From Treponema sp. UBA6852 (GTDB lineage Bacteria; Spirochaetota; Spirochaetia; Treponematales; Treponemataceae): 26,802 nt of DNA. The position numbers and the translations under genes are program-made. The stretch spans positions 1-26,802 of the forward strand of contig DKDI01000023.1 in NCBI GenBank assembly GCA_002449305.1. The letters are read 5' to 3'. The notes beneath the pieces are model-generated. The model had not been told where the DNA came from. It saw nothing but the letters and a program-made list of their open reading frames with translations, and searched no databases. Shown here one piece after another: positions 13,296-21,633 of the stretch (the first letter of the stretch is position 1; each line of letters starts with the position of its first letter).

Positions 13296-14867
13296 CTAAA
13301 ACTTTGCTTTTCTAAGTCTTACTTTTTCTATGTCTTCGCAGAAAAGCTCGCGCAAATCGTTAAGACCCAAAGCCATCAAAGCCATTCGGTCAATTCCGAT
13401 TCCCCAAGCAAGAACAGGAACATCAACGCCCATTGCCTTTGTAACTTCCGGTCTGAAAATTCCAGAACCGCCAAGTTCAAACCAGCCAAGCTTAGGATGC
13501 TTTATGTGAACTTCAATTGAAGGCTCCGTGAACGGGAAGTAGCCCGGCACATATTTTACATCTGTTGCGCCTGCAATTTCCACTGCGAACATTTCAAGGA
13601 ATCCAAGAAGAGTCTTTAAATTTACTTCTTCTCCAAGAACAATTCCTTCTGTCTGGTAAAAGTCGCTCAAATGAGTTGCGTCAACTTTATCATAGCGGAA
13701 ACATCTTGCGATTCCAAAATATTTTCCAGGAATTTCCGCCTTATGAAGCTGGTGCGCAGAAAGAACTGTTCCCTGGCTTCTCATAATCAGGCGGCGTGTA
13801 AATTCGTTGTCAAAGTTGTAGTTCCAGCCACGGCTTCCTGTGTTTCCGCCGTTTCTGTGGACTGCCGCAACATTCGAAAGGTACGGCTCTTCAATCGATT
13901 TTGCGTGCGTTGGATATTTCAATCTGTAAACATCGTGAATGTCGCGAGCCGCATGGAACTGAGGCATAAATAAAGCGTCTCCGTTCCAGAATTCAGTTTC
14001 TACAAGCGGACCGTCAAATTCTTGAAATCCGAGAGAACAAAGCTTGTCTTTTACTGACTCTAAAAATTGAACGTAAGGATTTGTGCGGCCCGGAATTATG
14101 CGTGCCGGCGGAATTGAAATATTGTATCCGCGGAAAGTTCCTTTTTTCCATTCACCTGAAGCAAGCATTGACGGAGTTATTTCTCCAATTTCATTTCCGG
14201 TGATTCCTGAATTTCTAAGAGCATCAGCCACGCCTTTGAATGCTTCTGTAAGTTTATAAATTACAGTTTCGCGCTCAATAGTTTTAAATGGTGTTTCTGA
14301 AATTCCGCGTTTCTTTGTAAGTCCGCCCATTATTTCAATTTCGGACTTTGTAAGATTTGCGGCATCAAGCTGGCAGTTTTCAGCTTCGGAAGCTTTTTTT
14401 ATAAGCGATTTTGCTACAGCGAATCTTTCAGGAAGCGGCTCTCCTGTGTATTCGGCTTTTTTTTCTGCGTTCATGGCAAGAACATTGTCTTTGCTAAGCG
14501 AACCGAATGCCGAGCCAACATCTTTGTTTTCAATTCCAAGAGCAGCTGCAATTTCTGGCAGACGTTTTGGACCGTTTTCCTTTAGATAGGAAACAATTCT
14601 TTCTTCTGCAAAACCGTCTTTAAAAATCTTGCGGCCAAAATCTGTAAGCTCAAAATATGTGTGCGGAGTTCGGGAAGTTTCTGCCAAAAGTTTTTTTCCG
14701 GCAAGCCAGCTGAACGCCTGGTTCGCATGACCTTCCTTGTATCCTAATTCAGTCTGAAGCCTTGTTGAAGTAAGCTCGTCTTTTAAGCTGTAATGAAGAA
14801 GAACTTTTGTTTCAAGCGGATGAAGATTTTTAATTAAAGTTTTTAAGTCTGCCAATTTTATATGCAC
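13296..14867 (-). CDS. pheS: Phenylalanine-tRNA ligase alpha subunit, archaeal/eukaryotic type
   Basis: This class II synthetase subunit charges tRNA-Phe together with PheT. Class II motif 2 is seen in FRYDKVDATHLSDFYQTEG and motif 3 in GIGIDRMALMALG near the C-terminus. The N-terminal ~200 residues form winged-helix-like DNA/tRNA-binding domains, as in archaeal and eukaryotic enzymes. The total of about 523 aa contrasts with ~330-350 aa for ordinary bacterial PheS. Spirochaetes are known to carry this archaeal-like form, thought to come from ancient transfer. The start is uncertain: I chose GTG at 14867 (MHIKLADLKTL...), which gives a sensible N-terminus. The frame opens further to TTG at 14900, and neither has a good ribosome site. 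No pheT is adjacent. It is the last gene of the run from 19495. Confidence 0.92.
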   Translation of the reverse strand: MHIKLADLKTLIKNLHPLETKVLLHYSLKDELTSTRLQTELGYKEGHANQAFSWLAGKKLLAETSRTPHTYFELTDFGRKIFKDGFAEERIVSYLKENGPKRLPEIAAALGIENKDVGSAFGSLSKDNVLAMNAEKKAEYTGEPLPERFAVAKSLIKKASEAENCQLDAANLTKSEIEIMGGLTKKRGISETPFKTIERETVIYKLTEAFKGVADALRNSGITGNEIGEITPSMLASGEWKKGTFRGYNISIPPARIIPGRTNPYVQFLESVKDKLCSLGFQEFDGPLVETEFWNGDALFMPQFHAARDIHDVYRLKYPTHAKSIEEPYLSNVAAVHRNGGNTGSRGWNYNFDNEFTRRLIMRSQGTVLSAHQLHKAEIPGKYFGIARCFRYDKVDATHLSDFYQTEGIVLGEEVNLKTLLGFLEMFAVEIAGATDVKYVPGYFPFTEPSIEVHIKHPKLGWFELGGSGIFRPEVTKAMGVDVPVLAWGIGIDRMALMALGLNDLRELFCEDIEKVRLRKAKF

Positions 14868-14955
14868 CAAAAAATTCCGGCTGCAAAACCTGTACTGCAA
14901 ACCGGAGCAAAATGAAAATCACCTAACAGGTAAGTGAAAATAACTGTTTAAAAAA

Positions 14956-15390
14956 TTATTTTGTAAAGATAACTTTTGAAGTGTACGTTGCCATTCTTAC
15001 GCCCTTGTCATCTTTAAAATATTTTTTTCTGTCTTTCTGTGCGTAAGTATAGTGCTTAAACTGATTTTCTGCGGCGAAATCTTCGTAAACTGCAATTGCA
15101 ACATTCATTGCTTCGCCTAAATCAAAGCTAGACTGCATGCAAGTATAAGTGAAAATAACTTCGCCAGTGAGCGGTGTAAATTCAAGCTGAAGAGTTACGC
15201 TCTTAGCTTTTGGATGCAAGCTAGAATATTTGTCTTCTATAGGAAGAACTTTTGTCTTTGTGTCCGCATAGCTGTTTGCAGCTTCCAGTGGATCTAAAGC
15301 CATCTTAGTTTCTAATGATTCTTCCTGCTGTGCAAAAACTGTTCCTGCTGCAAGCATAATTGCTGTTGCCAATATAAATATCTTTTTCAT
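14956..15390 (-). CDS. Small exported protein of unknown function
   Basis: This 144-aa protein has the signal peptide MKKIFILATAIMLAAGTVFA, with cleavage before QQEE. The start at 15390 is fixed by AAGGAGGT directly upstream; a longer frame adds MTLLERRYR and would overlap the previous gene. The mature sequence has alternating strands (SVTLQLEFTPLTGEVIFTYTC, YTSKVIFTK), suggesting a small beta-rich periplasmic protein. I recognise no family. It follows the 243-aa exported protein after 23 bases and precedes pheS by fewer than 90 bases. Confidence 0.8.
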   Translation of the reverse strand: MKKIFILATAIMLAAGTVFAQQEESLETKMALDPLEAANSYADTKTKVLPIEDKYSSLHPKAKSVTLQLEFTPLTGEVIFTYTCMQSSFDLGEAMNVAIAVYEDFAAENQFKHYTYAQKDRKKYFKDDKGVRMATYTSKVIFTK

Positions 15391-15413
15391 GCGATACCTC
15401 CTTTCAAGTAGCG

Positions 15414-16145
15414 TCAATAGTAAGTATACGGAACTATTCTATCAGTTTCCAAGAAAAAATCAAGGTCAACTTCATAGCGTCCGTTTTTTATGAAAATTCT
15501 TGGGTCGCGGATTAAAAGCAAAGTTCCAGAAATTTCCTTGGGTTTGTTTTTTTCCATTGTGCGCCAATATTCTCTTACTGCATTTTTTGCCGCATTGCTG
15601 CACGCCTGCTTTATTCCTTCAAATCCGTCTTGAACAGAGGCTGAGCCAGAGCCTTTTACTTTTGGATGAATTATAGAAGTCCATCTTTTGTATTCGAGCT
15701 GCTGGGCTGAAGTTCTGTTACAGTAAACCCAGCTTAAGAGTTTTCCGTCCTTAGGAAGTGGATTGTGATATTCAAGGCGATTTATAGAAGAATCAAATTT
15801 TCTTACTTCGGAAAATTCCCAGTATTCTTGAACTCCGCGTTTTTTGTCATAAGGCGTGTAGTCAAAATTCCAGCCGTACAAAAGTCCTTCCATTAAAAAA
15901 GGCGCAACCTGCTTTGTTCTTTCAATTGCAAATCCGTACAGTTTTTCAAAGTCGGATTTTTCTTCCTGCTTGGATTGCGATTTTTGCTCTTGAACTGAAT
16001 TTTCGTCTTCAAATTTTCCGGGAAAAGAATCCAGTTCCGCCCAAACTTGAATTCTAATCTGTTCATTCTGCAGCGGAGCCTGGCAAAAAGCATTTACGCT
16101 AAATAAAAACAGAACGCAAAAAAAAAGCAGTTTTCTTATCTCCAT
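15414..16145 (-). CDS. Exported or lipid-anchored protein of unknown function
   Basis: This 243-aa protein has an N-terminal hydrophobic segment (MEIRKLLFFCVLFLFSVNAFC). The Cys at the end of that segment could be a relaxed spirochaetal lipobox, otherwise cleavage is by signal peptidase I. Next comes a charged, Gln/Glu/Lys-rich stretch (VQEQKSQSKQEEKSDFE), then a folded part with Trp and Tyr. I recognise no family. I chose the ATG at 16145 because the signal peptide starts there and GGAAAG precedes it. It overlaps the rhomboid stop by 10 bases, so the two are translationally linked. Another ATG four codons upstream (16157) is possible. Confidence 0.75.
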   Translation of the reverse strand: MEIRKLLFFCVLFLFSVNAFCQAPLQNEQIRIQVWAELDSFPGKFEDENSVQEQKSQSKQEEKSDFEKLYGFAIERTKQVAPFLMEGLLYGWNFDYTPYDKKRGVQEYWEFSEVRKFDSSINRLEYHNPLPKDGKLLSWVYCNRTSAQQLEYKRWTSIIHPKVKGSGSASVQDGFEGIKQACSNAAKNAVREYWRTMEKNKPKEISGTLLLIRDPRIFIKNGRYEVDLDFFLETDRIVPYTYY

Positions 16146-16759
16146 GCGTCTTTCCATACTCTTAAAGGATGAATTCCCATTCTTGCAATAAAGTAAATCC
16201 AAGCGACAGCAAATCCTGCCAAATGCGCAAGATGTGCAATTCCTGAACCATCGGAAATTTGGCTTATAATTTCAATCAGCGCATAGACAAAAACAAGCAA
16301 CGGAGCAGCCACAGGAATTATTCCCCAGATATAAATCACATTCCGCGGAAAAATAACGGCATAGGCAAAAAGCAGCGCGTAAACAGCTCCGCTCGCCCCC
16401 ACAAGAAGAACATTGATTCCAAAAAAACGATACAAGAGCGTAGAAATAATCCCGTCAAGAATTCCGCACAAAAAATAAAAAAGCAAAAATTCCTTAGAGC
16501 CAACCGCGCGTTCCACGGAAATTCCAAAGAAAAACAAAGCCAGCATATTAAAAAGAATGTGGCTCCATCCTGAATGCACAAAAAGATAAGTGAACGGCTG
16601 CCAGTAATAATGAAGCAAAATGCCAAAATACGACATTCCAAGATAAACTTGAAGCCGCGGAAAAATCATTGTCAGAAAAAAAACAACTAGATTTAAAGCA
16701 ATTATTATAGAGGTCGCATTAAAAAAAGTATAACGGAAAGGTTTTCGGATTATATTCAT
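16136..16759 (-). CDS. Rhomboid-family intramembrane serine protease
   Basis: This 207-aa, six-helix membrane protein carries the rhomboid active site. The nucleophile S123 lies in GASGAVYALL. The catalytic His is H179 in AHLAGFAVA. The conserved WSHILFNML in helix 2 supplies H67 and N71. The length fits a minimal bacterial rhomboid without extra domains. Rhomboids cleave membrane proteins within the bilayer; the substrate here is unknown, although the exported proteins encoded just downstream are possible candidates. The ATG overlaps the stop of the GGDEF gene by four bases (ATGA), and the stop overlaps the next gene, so it sits inside an operon. Confidence 0.93.
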   Translation of the reverse strand: MNIIRKPFRYTFFNATSIIIALNLVVFFLTMIFPRLQVYLGMSYFGILLHYYWQPFTYLFVHSGWSHILFNMLALFFFGISVERAVGSKEFLLFYFLCGILDGIISTLLYRFFGINVLLVGASGAVYALLFAYAVIFPRNVIYIWGIIPVAAPLLVFVYALIEIISQISDGSGIAHLAHLAGFAVAWIYFIARMGIHPLRVWKDAWR

Positions 16760-17913
16760 GAATTTGATTTTTCTAATGCAGATTCTGTTTCTTTTGCGGA
16801 ATCTGAATTCTGTGAAGAAGGATCAAAAATGGTAACTCTGTTTCTTCCAGTTCTTTTAGAAATGTAGAGAGCTTTGTCTGCTTGATCTACCAAAATTTTT
16901 GCAGAGCGAACAGGATTTGTTTCTATGTTGAACACAGAAATTCCGCCTGAAATTGTAATCTGCATATTGTGGCCTTCATAAAAAACCGTTGTCTGTTCAA
17001 TTCGTTTTCTTATGCGTTCTGCAACAAGCATTGCCTCGTCTTTTCCTGCGTTGCACAAAAGAACTGTAAATTCTTCTCCGCCGTATCTTGAAGCAAGATC
17101 TCCTTCCCTTGTGCTGTCGCTTATAATTTCTGCAACTTTTTTTAGAACATAATCTCCGCAGGCATGTCCGTAAGTATCGTTAAACTTCTTAAAGAAATCA
17201 ATGTCGAACATTATAACGCTTAGTGTCTGCTCATTGGAAAATGCCGAGTCAAGTTTGTCCTCAAGAATGTTATAGAAATAAAATTTTAGGCGAAGCTTTG
17301 TCATCATGTCGGTTGTGGACTGGTCAATCAAAGACGCATTGTGAACCGCAACCGAAGCAAGAGAAGCAATTGTCTGAATTTCATTTCTTTCGTAAGTTGT
17401 GTAGTCAGCAGAAAGATTTTCCACAAAAATTCGCTCGCCCATAACAAGAATTCCGTTCAAATGATTTTTCAGCATAAGCGGAACTATCAGCGACGGATTC
17501 AGCGATTCTATGACTTTTATTTCTTGAGATTCCGGGAATTTTTCAGAAAGCTCACGCAAATCAAAAACGGCTGAAGAACTGGACAAAAATTCAATGAGCG
17601 GAGAATCTATGCTAATTTTATATTCAATTGTTGGGTCTATGGCGATTCCCGAATAATTTTCCGAAAGCTTAAAATATTCGCTGCCGAATTCTTCTGAAAT
17701 AAAAAGTCCCGCACCTGTAACGCGCATCTGAGCCATCGCCACATAAAGAATCGATTCAATAAGCGGAGAAAATTCGATTGTTGAACAAAATGACTTTGAA
17801 ATTTCAAGCATCTGCTGTAAATCGTAAATATGCTTTTCAAACTCGGCAATAACTTGTTTTTCTTTTGCCGCTGGAGTTTGAGTCTTTGCAGAAATTGCTT
17901 TCTTTTTAGCCAT
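16756..17913 (-). CDS. GAF-domain diguanylate cyclase (GGDEF)
   Basis: This 385-aa soluble signalling enzyme makes cyclic di-GMP. After a short coiled segment, residues ~30-200 form a GAF-like sensor domain. The GGDEF domain follows from ~205, with FDIDFFKKFNDTYGH at 236-250 and the active-site loop GGEEF at 278-282. An inhibitory I-site RxxD (REGD, 269-272) lies five residues before GGEEF, so feedback inhibition by product is expected. The ligand of the GAF domain is unknown. The gene starts one base after the stop of the 526-aa gene and overlaps the rhomboid gene by four bases. No EAL or HD-GYP domain is present, so it should only synthesise. Confidence 0.95.
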   Translation of the reverse strand: MAKKKAISAKTQTPAAKEKQVIAEFEKHIYDLQQMLEISKSFCSTIEFSPLIESILYVAMAQMRVTGAGLFISEEFGSEYFKLSENYSGIAIDPTIEYKISIDSPLIEFLSSSSAVFDLRELSEKFPESQEIKVIESLNPSLIVPLMLKNHLNGILVMGERIFVENLSADYTTYERNEIQTIASLASVAVHNASLIDQSTTDMMTKLRLKFYFYNILEDKLDSAFSNEQTLSVIMFDIDFFKKFNDTYGHACGDYVLKKVAEIISDSTREGDLASRYGGEEFTVLLCNAGKDEAMLVAERIRKRIEQTTVFYEGHNMQITISGGISVFNIETNPVRSAKILVDQADKALYISKRTGRNRVTIFDPSSQNSDSAKETESALEKSNS

Positions 17914-17914
17914 T

Positions 17915-19495
17915 TTATTTCTTCTCTATATTTCCGATTATAACATAATTCTTCATTATTTCAAGAAAAACTTTCCACTGGCCGTTTTGGTTTTCCATGC
18001 AGTCGGAATTGTCTCTGTTTCTTGAAGAAATCATAAGAACCTTTAAATTCGTTATAACCTCGGAACTTGGTTTTTTGGATTCGATAAGAATATCGTTTAT
18101 TTTTTTGTAAAGCTGAAAAACATTTGTTGTTTCCGTCTGAATCAGTTCTTTTGCCTGCCTGTTGATTCTGTCGATAAGGTTTTTCAGCGTTGATTCAAAT
18201 GTCGCATCTTTGTGACTGTCTCTTATAAGCGAAGTGATGTTTGTTTCATCGAATTCATTTCCGCGTGTAAATTTGGACTCGAATGCGTTTATTCTTTCAA
18301 GCGAATCGTTGCAAGTAAAAACAGCAGAAGAAAATTCAGACTTGTACGCAGGATTATTGAAAAAACCTTCTATTACAATGTCATTTAAAAGCGGCTTTAC
18401 GTGCTCTTCATAAAAAACTGAAATAAAATTCTTTAAAAGCTGAAGCGGAGTAATCCAGGCAAAAGAAAACGGCGTGCTTTGTCTAAGCTGAAAATCCAAG
18501 TCCTTGCTGTAGCCCTGAACTGCCGCAAGAGGCGCACCACCAAAAATTTGCTTTATTTCATTGTTTATTGCCGCGTCTTGAATTTCGCCTTTTAAACGAG
18601 CTTCGTCTGTGCGGAACCGTGTTTCAAGATAGTCAGCGTATTTTTGCCTTGAATTTCCGTTGTAAACCGCGCGTTCTGGAACAAGCTCGTAGTTTTTCTT
18701 TGAAATTCTAATCATGCAGGAAAGAATTTCCTTGGTAAAAATGTGCTTTACAATGTACTGAATTTTTTTGAAATTTTCTTTTAAACTTTGAAGTTCCCTG
18801 TCTGAAATTTTGCCGCCTTTTTTCAGCCTGAAAAGTGCAAGAACCGCATTGTAAAGCGAATTTGTAACGTCCATTTCCGCAATCACAAAATACAAGTCCA
18901 GCAAAGAATTTTCCAGCAATTCAATAGGCACTGGCTGAAATTCCGGTGTGTAGGAATCTTTTGTGCTGTAGCTTGGATCAAAAAGTTTAAGAGCCGTTAT
19001 GTAGCTGAACTTGCAAATGTCATTCAGCTGTTTTATTTTGTCCAAGGTTTCTTCAATTTTTATAAATGCAGGAGAATTCAGTTCCTTTTCAACTTTTTCA
19101 AGCTGCCTGTGCTCACTTTCAAAATGCCGGATAAGCGACTGGGCTTCCATCGCGCTTTTTTTTCTATTTTCATAAGAAAGAAGATTTTCAAGAATTTCCC
19201 GGGCCTCGCTGTCAAATCCTGTAAAAATAAGTTGCTCTTCAAAGTGCCGGCTTGTATCTAAATCTGTGGAACAGTAAGTTTCAGAAAGAATATCAAAAAT
19301 TGGAGCTGTGTTTACAAAAAGCACTCGCAAAGCTTCTGCAAAATCAGGCATTACAAGACCGTTTTTGTAAAGTCCAGGCGCAAGGTTTTTCAGCTCAGAT
19401 TCAATTCTTCTAACTGCCTGTCTCTGGAGGCTTTCTGGTGATGTAGGAGAAAATATTGTTTTGAAAAACTCTGCAATTATTTGAAAAAGCCCCAT
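17915..19495 (-). CDS. 526-aa protein of unknown function, possibly DUF5312
   Basis: A long, mostly helical cytoplasmic protein, rich in Glu, Lys, Phe and Leu, with no signal peptide. A hydrophobic start (MGLFQIIAEFFKTIF) could be an amphipathic membrane-binding helix. I recognise no catalytic motif. It resembles treponemal proteins grouped as DUF5312, but that is from memory and weak. It heads the run of six genes down to pheS. A -10 box (TAAAAT) ends eight bases before the ATG and there is no ribosome site, so translation of the first gene is probably near-leaderless. Its tight link to a GAF-GGDEF cyclase hints at a shared signalling role. Confidence 0.75.
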   Translation of the reverse strand: MGLFQIIAEFFKTIFSPTSPESLQRQAVRRIESELKNLAPGLYKNGLVMPDFAEALRVLFVNTAPIFDILSETYCSTDLDTSRHFEEQLIFTGFDSEAREILENLLSYENRKKSAMEAQSLIRHFESEHRQLEKVEKELNSPAFIKIEETLDKIKQLNDICKFSYITALKLFDPSYSTKDSYTPEFQPVPIELLENSLLDLYFVIAEMDVTNSLYNAVLALFRLKKGGKISDRELQSLKENFKKIQYIVKHIFTKEILSCMIRISKKNYELVPERAVYNGNSRQKYADYLETRFRTDEARLKGEIQDAAINNEIKQIFGGAPLAAVQGYSKDLDFQLRQSTPFSFAWITPLQLLKNFISVFYEEHVKPLLNDIVIEGFFNNPAYKSEFSSAVFTCNDSLERINAFESKFTRGNEFDETNITSLIRDSHKDATFESTLKNLIDRINRQAKELIQTETTNVFQLYKKINDILIESKKPSSEVITNLKVLMISSRNRDNSDCMENQNGQWKVFLEIMKNYVIIGNIEKK

Positions 19496-19503
19496 AATAA
19501 GTT

Positions 19504-19532
19504 ATTTTATGGATAAACAAGGATTTATTCAA
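19504..19532 (-). promoter_or_regulatory. Promoter of the six-gene run 19495-13296
   Basis: On the minus strand TTGAAT (19527-19532), 17 bases, TAAAAT (19504-19509), with the ATG at 19495 eight bases further on. It fits a near-leaderless transcript. It lies in the 70-base gap after dus. Confidence 0.6.
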
Positions 19533-19565
19533 GTGCAGTAAAAATGTGTTTTGCGCAAAAGTTTT

Positions 19566-20576
19566 TCACAAAAACTGCTTAAAAAGTTCTTCGTAGTCTT
19601 TTATAGAAACTGAATTCACAATTTGCTCTCTTAGTCTTGCGCCGCCTTTTATTCCTGAACTATACGCGCAGAATTTTTTTCGCATCAGCATACAAGCGGC
19701 TTTCTCTCCGTGCTCTGCGACATTCATTTTAAGTTCGCGAAGACCTGCTTCAAGCCGTTCTTTTGGAGTTTCTGTTTCGTATTCTCCTTCTAAAAGAAAC
19801 TGTTTTGTTCTTTTGAATAAAAAAGGATCTCCCATTGCGCCTCTTGCAAACATCACGGCATCTACGCCGGTCTGTTCAAGCATGAGTCTTGCAGTTTCCG
19901 GACTGAATGCGTCTCCACTCCCAAACACAGGAATTCTTTTTGCAACAAAATCAACCAGCTGCTTTTGAATTTCCCAGTCGGCTTTTCCGGAATAGCCTTG
20001 GGCTTTTGTCCGTGCATGAATCGTTATTGCATCTGCTCCGGCTTTTAAAGCTGCGTCTGCGCATTCTTTCCATGTTATATTAGAAGAATCCCAGCCACTG
20101 CGGATTTTTATTGTTACAGGAATATTGCCGCGTTCTGGATGCAATGAAGTATATTTAATAGAAGATTCTTTTACCGCCTTTACTATTGAATAAAGACGTT
20201 CTGGCTCTTTTGTAAGCACACTGCCTGCTCCGGTCTTTGTTATTTTGGGAACAGGACAGCCGCCGTTTATGTCTATGCAATTGCAATCTGTTTTTTCAAG
20301 GACAATTTTTGCAGCTTCTGACATTGTCCGCGCATTTCCGCCGAAAATCTGAACACAGTAAACTTTTTCATTTGGGGCACGGCGCATAAGAAGTTCTGTT
20401 TTTTTGTTTCCGCGCACAAGAGCTTCCGCAGAAACCATTTCCGTGGTGCAAAGAGAAGCTCCGTATTCAATGCAAAGCGAACGGAACGCCATGTCGCTGT
20501 AGCCTGCAATCGGTGCTAAAAAGAGATTTCCGTCTAAATGAAGAGCTCCAATGTCTACTGAATGGTAAAGTCTCAT
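19566..20576 (-). CDS. dus: tRNA-dihydrouridine synthase (DusB-like)
   Basis: Dus enzymes are FMN-dependent and reduce uridines in the tRNA D-loop. This 336-aa protein has the TIM-barrel motifs in order: FLAPIAGYSDMAFR (19-32), NGGCPVPKITKTGAGSVL with the catalytic cysteine C107, VTIKIRSGWD, IHARTKAQGYSGKADW, and the FMN-binding GSGDAFSPE and GVDAVMFARGAMGDPFLF. It is closest in pattern to the DusB group found in most bacteria. The start overlaps the tatD stop by four bases (ATGA), so the two are translated as a pair. Confidence 0.94.
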   Translation of the reverse strand: MRLYHSVDIGALHLDGNLFLAPIAGYSDMAFRSLCIEYGASLCTTEMVSAEALVRGNKKTELLMRRAPNEKVYCVQIFGGNARTMSEAAKIVLEKTDCNCIDINGGCPVPKITKTGAGSVLTKEPERLYSIVKAVKESSIKYTSLHPERGNIPVTIKIRSGWDSSNITWKECADAALKAGADAITIHARTKAQGYSGKADWEIQKQLVDFVAKRIPVFGSGDAFSPETARLMLEQTGVDAVMFARGAMGDPFLFKRTKQFLLEGEYETETPKERLEAGLRELKMNVAEHGEKAACMLMRKKFCAYSSGIKGGARLREQIVNSVSIKDYEELFKQFL

Positions 20577-21358
20577 TCTTCCGGCAAGTTAAAGACTTTG
20601 CAGCTGTTTGTCCAAAGCTGGGCAGAAAGTTTTTCCAAGTCCGTTTCAAGCATTTCCGCCAAAAATCTTGCGGTTGAAGGCAAATACGCTGGCATCGTTC
20701 TTTTTTTCTCGCGGAATTCGGCCGGAATCATAAAAGGGCTTTCTGTTTCCAAAAGAATTCTGTCTAGCGGAATATTAAGAACTGTTTCATGCAGGTTGCG
20801 GGCGTTTCTGTAAGTCAGGTTTCCTGCAAAAGAAAAATAGACATTCATTCCTGCGTCCAGGCATTTTTTTGCATAAGGAGCGTCTTCACTGTAGCAATGG
20901 AAAATCGCGCCTTTTTCCGGCAATCTGTCCTGAAGAATTTCAAATATGTCTTTTCCGGCATCGCGGTTATGGATTATGACTGGAAGATTATGCTTTTGGG
21001 CAAGTTCCAGCTGAGTTATAAAAAGCTCAATCTGGCGGCGTTTATCTCCGTACTGCTTAAAATAGTCAAGTCCAGTTTCCCCGATTGCAACAACATTCGG
21101 AAGTGAAACACTTTCTTCTATTATCTTAATCCAATCTGCGCCGGGATTGTTTACTTCCGAAGGACCAACTCCAACGGCATGGTAAACACCTTTCTGCGAT
21201 TTTAGAAAAGCATATTCTTTTTTAAAGTCGAGAATGCTATTGTTTATGCTTATAATTCTTGTAACGCCGGCTTGTTTTGCCTGCTGAATAACGCTAATCT
21301 GTCTTACAGGGTCGTCGTAAATCAACCCTATATGGGCGTGAGTATCAAAAAACTGCAT
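20573..21358 (-). CDS. tatD: TatD-family metal-dependent hydrolase
   Basis: TatD enzymes are TIM-barrel nucleases/hydrolases with a two-metal site, implicated in DNA repair and turnover. The metal ligands are visible: H7 and H9 in FDTHAHI, E94 in GETGLDY, H130 in VIIHNRDA and H154 in FHCYSED. The last ligand is normally Asp in an ETDxP motif; here the motif reads ETESP, with E206 in its place. That conservative change may alter metal binding. The protein is 261 aa, normal for the family. AAGGA precedes the ATG, and a promoter lies about 95 bases upstream. It is followed directly by dus. Confidence 0.93.
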   Translation of the reverse strand: MQFFDTHAHIGLIYDDPVRQISVIQQAKQAGVTRIISINNSILDFKKEYAFLKSQKGVYHAVGVGPSEVNNPGADWIKIIEESVSLPNVVAIGETGLDYFKQYGDKRRQIELFITQLELAQKHNLPVIIHNRDAGKDIFEILQDRLPEKGAIFHCYSEDAPYAKKCLDAGMNVYFSFAGNLTYRNARNLHETVLNIPLDRILLETESPFMIPAEFREKKRTMPAYLPSTARFLAEMLETDLEKLSAQLWTNSCKVFNLPEE

Positions 21359-21450
21359 GGCTTTTCCTTAAAAACTTGAAAGACTTTTCTAAAGAAGATT
21401 CCCTAGAAAATTTTAATATTTTTTAATTAATTATCCGATATATTATTAAT

Positions 21451-21479
21451 AAGATAACATAGGAACGCCTTGAAGTCAA
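21451..21479 (-). promoter_or_regulatory. Promoter of tatD-dus
   Basis: On the minus strand TTGACT (21474-21479), 17 bases, TATCTT (21451-21456). This gives a leader of roughly 85 bases before the tatD ATG, AT-rich with no strong hairpin. It is nearly back-to-back with the promoter at 21516-21544. Confidence 0.55.
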
Positions 21480-21515
21480 ATGTAATTTGCCTTAGGTTTT
21501 ACCAACGAAGTCCGT

Positions 21516-21544
21516 TTGACAGCATAGACGTCCTTTGATATACT
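21516..21544 (+). promoter_or_regulatory. Promoter of the M23-bactofilin-yaaR-ricT operon
   Basis: A consensus TTGACA (21516-21521), 17 bases, TATACT (21539-21544). The transcript would start near 21551, leaving a leader of about 80 bases before the GTG at 21634. Confidence 0.75.
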
Positions 21545-21633
21545 GTTTGTTCGGTAATTCGGAAGTGGTTTTAAAAGTCAAGTTTTGAAGCTCTTTTGCT
21601 GCTTTTCGGATAAAGTTTTTTACGGAGATTTTT

